This document shows, one piece after another, positions 59,115 to 64,000 of a stretch of 64,000 bases of DNA. The stretch covers positions 3,946,001 to 4,010,000 of the forward strand of contig NZ_CP011801.1 in NCBI RefSeq assembly GCF_001273775.1. The letters run 5' to 3'. Numbering within the stretch: position 1 is the stretch's first letter; each line of letters begins with the position of its first letter. The DNA comes from Nitrospira moscoviensis (GTDB lineage Bacteria; Nitrospirota; Nitrospiria; Nitrospirales; Nitrospiraceae). The position numbers and the translations under genes are program-made. The notes under the pieces were generated by a model. The model saw only the letters and a program-made list of their open reading frames with translations, was not told where the DNA came from and did no database searches.

Positions 59115-60359
59115 ATGAATACGATTTCTCGCAGACGGTTTTTGCAACTGGCGGCGGCAACCGGCGGCACGCTGGCGTTCAGCAATCTGGCCGCGCAGGT
59201 GTTGGGACAGTCATCCGGACCACGCGTCGCGTACGCGGGCGAATCCATCAAGATCGGCATCCTCGACCCGCTATCCAGCCCCTATAAAACCTCCTCGGTT
59301 CACGATGTGCATGGGGCGACGGTGGCAGTAGATCGTGTCAACAAGGATGGCGGGGTGCTGGGACGCCAGGTCGCGATTCTGGAAGCCGACGACGCCTCGA
59401 ATGTTCAGACCGCATTGAAAGCCGCCACCAAGTTCATCAAGGAAGACCGCGTGGATGCCCTCATGGGCACCTTCAATGGGGAGGTCGCGCTCGCCGTTTC
59501 TGACCTGGCCAAGAAGGAGAATACGCTCTTCATGGTGACCGGCGCGCATGTGCCGGAGCTGACGGGGGGCGGGTGCAACTCGCACACGTTCGTCTTCATG
59601 CCGAGTGCCCGGATGTTGTCCAGGGCCGTCACGCCCCATCTCGTGAAGACCTACGGGAATCGCTGGTTCATGGTCACGGCGGAGACGATGGACGGCCGGG
59701 CCGCGGAGCAGGCCATGGCCGACGCACTCCTGGCCGAAGGTGGCGAAGTGGTTGGCTTAGTTCGCACGCCCTTCGGAACCACCGACTTCACAACCGCGCT
59801 GGCTCAAGCGAGAACTGCCAAACCCAGCGCCGTCATCCTGAATCTCTATGGCTGGGATCTCGTTCATGCCCTGAAGGCCTATACAGCGGCGGGGCTGGTC
59901 AAGGAGCAGATCGGAGTGGGTGGGATGATCGGCGGCGAGCAGATCGGCCGCCCGCTCGGCTATGCCAACAACGCAGGGATCTGGGGATTGATCTGGGACC
60001 CGAAGATCAACAGTGAGAGCTCCCGGCGGTTTATTCAAGGTGTGATCGACAAGTACCATCACACCCCCACCTCGCGCTGCTACCACGGCTATGCGGCGAT
60101 GACGCAGATTCTGGAAGCGATCCAACGGGCCGGCACGACCGACACGCAGGCGATCATTAGAGCGCTGGAGGGCCATGCGTTCGACGGGCTGAAAGAGGGC
60201 CGCTCCTACTTCCGCGTCCAGGACCACCAGCATGTGCAGGACGTGCTCGTGGGGAAAGCCTACGGCAAAGAACTGGGCCTGGGCCATTATCAACTGCTGG
60301 CCACAGTGCCTGGCGATTTCGGAGCAAGCACGCAAGTCCCGCGCGTGTGTACGCTATAG
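59115..60359 (+). CDS. Tat-exported ABC-type solute-binding protein, branched-chain/amide type
   Basis: This 414-residue periplasmic binding protein (Peripla_BP_6 type) has a twin-arginine signal S-R-R-R-F-L-Q (residues 5-11), followed by a hydrophobic stretch to about residue 35. The mature part has two alpha/beta lobes (IKIGILDPLSSPYKTSSVHD, WFMVTAETMDGRAAEQAMAD). It resembles the receptors for amides, urea or branched amino acids. No permease or ATPase genes are nearby, so it may serve a remote transporter or a sensor. The neighbouring exported hydrolase hints at an amide-like ligand. Confidence 0.88.
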   Translation: MNTISRRRFLQLAAATGGTLAFSNLAAQVLGQSSGPRVAYAGESIKIGILDPLSSPYKTSSVHDVHGATVAVDRVNKDGGVLGRQVAILEADDASNVQTALKAATKFIKEDRVDALMGTFNGEVALAVSDLAKKENTLFMVTGAHVPELTGGGCNSHTFVFMPSARMLSRAVTPHLVKTYGNRWFMVTAETMDGRAAEQAMADALLAEGGEVVGLVRTPFGTTDFTTALAQARTAKPSAVILNLYGWDLVHALKAYTAAGLVKEQIGVGGMIGGEQIGRPLGYANNAGIWGLIWDPKINSESSRRFIQGVIDKYHHTPTSRCYHGYAAMTQILEAIQRAGTTDTQAIIRALEGHAFDGLKEGRSYFRVQDHQHVQDVLVGKAYGKELGLGHYQLLATVPGDFGASTQVPRVCTL

Positions 60360-60368
60360 GAGTACATC

Positions 60369-60848
60369 ATGTCGTCAATACAACCTATCCGACCTCCTCT
60401 TCCTCCCTTCACCTGGCACACTGCGATCCAGAAAGTGCGTCTGGCCGAAGATGCCTGGAACAGCCGAGACCCTGAGAAGGTGTCGTTGGCCTACAGCGCC
60501 AACAGTTCATGGAGGAACCGCAACGAGTTTCTGTCTGGCCGTGAGGCGATCGTAGAATTCATGCGCCGCAAATGGGCTAAGGAGCTGGACTACCGGCTGA
60601 TCAAGGAACTGTGGGCATTCCACGAAATGCGCATCGCCGTGCGTTTTGCCTATGAGTGGCACGACGATTCCGGGAATTGGTTTCGGTCCTACGGGAACGA
60701 GAACTGGGAGTTCGACCAAAACGGCCTCATGCACCAGCGCCTCGCAAGCATCAACGACCTTCCCATTACAGAGGAGGAACGCCAATATCGCTGGCCACTG
60801 GGCCCTCGTCCCGATGGCCACCCTTCTCTATCCGACCTTGGCCTTTGA
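60369..60848 (+). CDS. NTF2-like (DUF1348) protein
   Basis: This 159-residue protein has a nuclear-transport-factor-2-like fold: KVRLAEDAWNSRDPEKVSLA, SSWRNRNEFLSGREAIVEFM and FAYEWHDDSGNWFRSYGNEN are DUF1348-typical. NTF2-like pockets bind or isomerise small hydrophobic molecules. It has no signal peptide. Its start lies 9 bp after the binding-protein stop, so it is co-transcribed. It is the last gene of the run. Confidence 0.88.
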   Translation: MSSIQPIRPPLPPFTWHTAIQKVRLAEDAWNSRDPEKVSLAYSANSSWRNRNEFLSGREAIVEFMRRKWAKELDYRLIKELWAFHEMRIAVRFAYEWHDDSGNWFRSYGNENWEFDQNGLMHQRLASINDLPITEEERQYRWPLGPRPDGHPSLSDLGL

Positions 60849-60919
60849 GGGAGTGCGTGAGCGAGGCTGACCGCCCCCATAATTGTATCAGGTCGATTGT
60901 CACTTACGCACACTGAGGC

Positions 60920-61357
60920 GTGATCGTTTCTGGAGTAGGTGGCCGCCACACTAGTTGTCCGATCGCATTCACCCTTGATGTCCTTGGAGATCGGTGGACC
61001 TTGTTGATCATTCGCGACCTGATCTTTAAAGGGAAGCCGTACTATGGCGAGGTTTTGGAGTCCGGTGAAGGCATTGCGACCAATGTGCTCGCCGATCAGC
61101 TCAGTCGTCTCGAGTCAGAGGAGATTGTGTCCAAACAGATCGATCCCAAGGATCAGAAGAAGTATCTCTACCAGCTGACGAATAAATGGGAGGATCTGCT
61201 ACCGATGCTCCTTGAGTTAATTCTTTGGGGAGCCAGGTATGACCCGAAGACCGCAGCCCCCAAGGCCTTCATTGACCAGCTAAAGTCTGATCGAACCACC
61301 GTGATAAAAGAAACGCTCGCTCAGCTGCGAGCCAAGAAGCCCAAAGAGTCGAAGTAA
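60920..61357 (+). CDS. HxlR-family transcriptional regulator
   Basis: A GTG at 60920 starts 145 residues with the HxlR pattern: SCPIAFTLDVLGDRWTLLII with a sensing Cys near residue 13, and GIATNVLADQLSRLESEEIV as the recognition region. The C-terminal extension of about 35 residues is longer than usual. It lies 71 bp after the NTF2-like gene on the same strand and may act locally. Target unknown. Confidence 0.85.
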   Translation: MIVSGVGGRHTSCPIAFTLDVLGDRWTLLIIRDLIFKGKPYYGEVLESGEGIATNVLADQLSRLESEEIVSKQIDPKDQKKYLYQLTNKWEDLLPMLLELILWGARYDPKTAAPKAFIDQLKSDRTTVIKETLAQLRAKKPKESK

Positions 61358-61731
61358 TTCCGGGGTGACATGCCCGTTCGCAGATGAAGAACCAGTAGAA
61401 AAGCACGCTGTCAGGTTCCTGAAATGACAAGAATCTATCGAATCCAACCTTTGACTCTTCTCAATGACGTTCGCTTCCGATGTACGCCTACCTATCTTTC
61501 ACAATTTGCGCAGACACGCTTGCAACCTTTCACAGTCGCGGACTCTATGTATCACGAATAGACGTCACCGCTTTCCCAACACTTCGACACAGTTTGTTGG
61601 CTGTATATTTAGCATCCCGGTTGGTATCCAGCTGTTCGCGACCAGAGAGACGAAGCGGGTCGCACAAAGGTGACACAAACCTCATTAGCTCTGTCTTAAC
61701 AGGGTAGGGATTCCATAAGGGGAAGAAGGTC
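61358..61731. other. Non-coding gap of 374 bp
   Basis: Short frames on both strands overlap one another here and have no signal peptide, motif or ribosome-binding site worth keeping. The composition is richer in A/T than the flanks. I see no clear repeat or hairpin. It separates the plus-strand redox genes from the minus-strand block that ends the window. Confidence 0.6.
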
Positions 61732-62715
61732 TCAACTCTGGCCGGCAAACCTCTGATAGAGCGTCAGCGCATCCAGCATAAGACTGAACCCGCCTGTAGG
61801 ACCGGAATCTGTAGATCCCACCCAATCATTCCACGTCTCAATGGTGCCGTACGGGAAATGCAGCGCCACGGAGCCAAACCGGCGAGTGAGCCAGCGCCCA
61901 TTGGGGGACGCAAACAACCCCGAGTCATAGGTCAGCGCAAATTCCAATTCCCAGCGCGGCCTTGCCCCGTTGCCCACGGTATAATCCGCAAATGACAACG
62001 AGACCTGGCCCAGGTAGGATTGATTGGCCGTGACATTGCTCGAATAGGCGGATCCGCCATAGAGCCGGCTATACCGGCCCATGGCTGAAAATCGAACAAA
62101 CCGGGACGCGTCGTGCAGTGTTGCATGATCCAAATCTGGAAAGAGCCAGGCCGCCAGTTCCCCCAGCGACAGTTGCCGGATTCCAATCCGCCCGTACAGC
62201 TCTTGATAGAGCGATCCCCCGGCAACTCCCAGACCGGCAAACCCAGTATCGCGCGATGAAAACAGCGGACTCCATCTCGTGAGGGATCCGCTAGCCATGA
62301 CATCACTACCCTGGCGTGTTTGAGCGACAGGGATGAGTCCCTGGCCGGAGACCCGATGAATGCCATTCTGCACATTCTCCGATGGAGTCTCCGCTGTCGG
62401 CCCGGCCCCAAGCGTCAGATTGGCGGACCAACCGGGCAAGGCCTTGATCCGGTCCGTCCAACTGACCGTGGCAAAATTAAAGCCGGCGGTTTGATTGATG
62501 GCGTTGAAGCGATTCCGATCTCCATCAAATTCGGTAAACCGATTCACAGTGTAACCCATCATCACGGTGCGATCTCGATCGGGAAAATCGATGGCACCCC
62601 AGTGAGCCCCGGGAGCCACATTCTCTCCCTGTGCGGGCGCGGCAAAGCACAACCATATTGCGAGCAGAAACGAATGGATCGGTTGAGGAGGAAATATTCG
62701 AGCCACGGTGCACAT
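61732..62715 (-). CDS. Putative outer-membrane or surface beta-rich protein
   Basis: This 327-residue protein has a signal peptide (to about residue 30, ending PAQGEN) and a beta-strand-rich body with many aromatic-ended strands (FNFATVSWTDRIKALPGW, WELEFALTYDSGLFAS, FGSVALHFPYGTIETW). That pattern suggests an outer-membrane barrel. I do not recognise the family. It is the last of three minus-strand genes, with a 104-bp gap to the DUF3047-like gene. Confidence 0.7.
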   Translation of the reverse strand: MCTVARIFPPQPIHSFLLAIWLCFAAPAQGENVAPGAHWGAIDFPDRDRTVMMGYTVNRFTEFDGDRNRFNAINQTAGFNFATVSWTDRIKALPGWSANLTLGAGPTAETPSENVQNGIHRVSGQGLIPVAQTRQGSDVMASGSLTRWSPLFSSRDTGFAGLGVAGGSLYQELYGRIGIRQLSLGELAAWLFPDLDHATLHDASRFVRFSAMGRYSRLYGGSAYSSNVTANQSYLGQVSLSFADYTVGNGARPRWELEFALTYDSGLFASPNGRWLTRRFGSVALHFPYGTIETWNDWVGSTDSGPTGGFSLMLDALTLYQRFAGQS

Positions 62716-62819
62716 CTCTCCAAGACACTTCGTGAGAGCGAGATAAGTTCGACCAAATTCATTGGCCGCACAACGATTGACAACCCTATCGGGTGTAATG
62801 ACGGCGCAGGTTGCGCCAT

Positions 62820-63584
62820 TCAGGTTCGCTTCTTGACGACGATATCCCCGTAATAGGCCTCTGCAGACTCGCCGGTATTGTCGGTATCGGTCATGATGGC
62901 CACGCCAGAAATCATCGGGGGCTCTTGGCCGAAGACCCGCTTATAATCTTCGTACACATTGCGTTCCTCGGTAACCCAGGTATTGAGCTTGTTCGAGCCG
63001 CTTTCGACCACGATCATGTGGACCTGATCGGTATAGGGATTCGGCACAGCGGTTCCCACCGGCGCCCGACTCTCCCAGATATAGTTGATGGCGCCGAGCG
63101 GTGGGTACCGGCCATAGATCAGCCTGGCTGCTTCATACTTCGCTTTTCCGAAGAGCCCGACTTTCTGGCTGTCGTATTGGAAGGAGACATAGAGGCGGGC
63201 GGGATAATCGTCTCCTTCTTTCTTGGCCACGTCCCCGGCCTTCAGGATATTCGAGACTTTCCACTGCCATTGAATGATCGGATATTCCTTCGGATCGATC
63301 AGAATTTCTTTCGTCAGGCCCGAAGAGGAGGCCCGGCTGTCTGCTTTGACCGCGACGCGGTCGCCGTCCTTCACGAGGCGGTACGTCGTGTGCTGGGAAA
63401 TCTTGGGAAACGTGAGTGGCTTCCAGCCGTTGGGCCAAGACCCATCCGGCGTTGCCGCAGAAAACGCGCCGATCTCTAGGGCCTCCGTGGATTCCGCTTG
63501 CAGGAAGTTCGGCTCACCGGGAATCATGCCGGCGGCAACCAGAAATGCGAGGCTGCTTATTAAGATCGAAGTGCGGAGTGCCAT
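62820..63584 (-). CDS. Exported DUF3047-like protein
   Basis: The frame opens at 63662, but the ATG at 63584 starts the signal peptide MALRTSILISSLAFLVAAGM. The mature protein of about 230 residues is a beta-sandwich typical of DUF3047 (KPLTFPKISQHTTYRLVKDG, PIIQWQWKVSNILKAGDVAK, RLYVSFQYDSQKVGL, YIWESRAPVGTAVPNPYT). Function unknown; such folds resemble carbohydrate-binding domains. It follows the flavoprotein gene on the same strand. Confidence 0.82.
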   Translation of the reverse strand: MALRTSILISSLAFLVAAGMIPGEPNFLQAESTEALEIGAFSAATPDGSWPNGWKPLTFPKISQHTTYRLVKDGDRVAVKADSRASSSGLTKEILIDPKEYPIIQWQWKVSNILKAGDVAKKEGDDYPARLYVSFQYDSQKVGLFGKAKYEAARLIYGRYPPLGAINYIWESRAPVGTAVPNPYTDQVHMIVVESGSNKLNTWVTEERNVYEDYKRVFGQEPPMISGVAIMTDTDNTGESAEAYYGDIVVKKRT

Positions 63585-63637
63585 ACACTGTGTCCTCTCA
63601 TCCAATGGTGCGAAAAGTCCCGGAACCGCTCCCACGG

Positions 63638-64000
63638 CTATTTTCTCGTCCACGAAAACCACTTACTGAGGATGTTCTTTTGTCGTGAGGTGAAGGTGGT
63701 CTTGCGCCAGGCATTGGCCACCCTCTTCACGACTTCGCCCTGTGTGGGATAGGGATGAATTGTCGACGCCAGGGTCTTCAAGCCCAGTCCGGCTTTCATG
63801 GAAAGGGTGAACGCATTGATCAAATCGCCGGCATGGGCCGCGACAATCGTGGCCCCCAAAATGCGATCCGTCCCTGCCTCCACATGGACCCTTGCAAAAC
63901 CCTCTGCTTCACCATCAAGCACCGCCCGGTCCACCTCGTCTAAGCGATGCGTGAACGTCTCCACCTTGTGCCCCTTCTCCTTCGCCTCAGCTTCGTAGAG
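63638..64000 (-). CDS. C-terminal part of a MerA/Lpd-type pyridine nucleotide-disulfide oxidoreductase
   Basis: The frame is open from the right window edge to 63638; about 120 residues are visible. They form the dimerisation domain of the lipoamide dehydrogenase/mercuric reductase family. RILGATIVAAHAGDLINAFT and LKTLASTIHPYPTQGEVVKR hold the conserved His-Pro-Tyr-Pro-Thr (HPYPT) active-site base region. There is no C-terminal Cys pair, so it is probably not a true mercuric reductase. The N-terminal FAD part lies outside the window. Confidence 0.88.
   Translation of the reverse strand, partial: LYEAEAKEKGHKVETFTHRLDEVDRAVLDGEAEGFARVHVEAGTDRILGATIVAAHAGDLINAFTLSMKAGLGLKTLASTIHPYPTQGEVVKRVANAWRKTTFTSRQKNILSKWFSWTRK

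Noticed and set aside
61464..61748. Short overlapping frames on both strands in the 61.4-61.7 kb gap
   Set aside because: They overlap each other and have no motif, signal peptide or ribosome-binding site.
1..64000. CRISPR array, tRNA, rRNA, integrase or IS transposase
   Set aside because: I found no regularly spaced repeats, no cloverleaf I could support and no transposase-like frame; a covariance-model scan would be needed to exclude small RNAs.

Overview
The window looks like a chromosomal segment of a Nitrospira-type nitrite-oxidising bacterium (Nitrospirota). This is inferred from the gene families and the style of the sequence: high G+C coding, many multihaem and haem-b periplasmic proteins, and a palindromic intergenic repeat of a kind I associate with Nitrospira. 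No rRNA, tRNA or other decisive taxonomic marker is present. I saw no CRISPR array, IS transposase or integrase gene.

Region 1 (1-15.2 kb) is ordinary housekeeping DNA. It holds the 5' end of an exported protein, rlmN, a pair of exported M16 peptidases (one catalytic, one lacking the zinc motif), a 127-bp palindromic repeat element, larE, and the F0 half of ATP synthase (atpZ/I-atpB-atpE-atpF) on the minus strand. These are followed by a pabB/pabC-like pair, a lytic transglycosylase, a lipoprotein-nadB operon, a 31-residue COX24/AURKAIP1-like protein, a small conserved protein, an MsbA-like ABC exporter and a small exported protein.

Region 2 (15.3-46.4 kb) is accessory metal and metalloid resistance DNA. 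It opens with an A/T-rich gap carrying three same-direction copies of a motif resembling Tn7 TnsB-binding sites. An arsM-arsR-arsS-pit operon (arsenosugar type) follows, framed by two copies of a TGTAAGC-NN-GCTTACA palindrome. Next comes a mer operon (merR, a frameshifted thioredoxin-like gene, merF, a CopZ-like Fe-S metallochaperone, a MerB-MerT fusion, merP). It runs in the same direction into a redox module: cupredoxin, AhpD-like protein, TPR protein, haem-b DMSO-reductase-type gamma subunit, two pentahaem cytochromes c, a caspase-fold/TPR protein without its catalytic Cys, a PagL-like protein and a GH15 glucoamylase. A second, decayed mer start (MerR-type promoter, merF, truncated CopZ-like gene) then leads through a Crp/Fnr regulator to merA, an exported DsrE-like protein and a CusCBA copper/silver efflux system.

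Region 3 (46.4-61.4 kb) is a set of small redox and stress genes with local regulators. It contains DsrE proteins, zinc-ribbon proteins, a CBS protein and an M48 lipoprotein peptidase. A TetR regulator with two matching palindromic operators precedes a short-chain dehydrogenase operon with YHS, ABM, tautomerase and AhpD-like genes. A second dehydrogenase diverges from an HxlR gene. A sigma-54 activator (frameshifted at its GAFTGA loop) diverges from a sigma-54-type promoter that would drive AhpD-like, exported isochorismatase-like, DsrE, PNPOx-like, Tat-exported solute-binding and NTF2-like genes.

Region 4 (61.7-64 kb) has three minus-strand genes: the C-terminal end of a MerA/Lpd-type flavoprotein, a DUF3047-like protein and a putative outer-membrane protein.

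As a whole, region 2 would import, demethylate and reduce mercury (MerP/MerBT/MerF to MerA), methylate arsenic and build arsenosugar, and export copper or silver. Two single-base frameshifts (21.75 kb and 55.41 kb) both lie in or next to short C runs, so base-call error must be considered.
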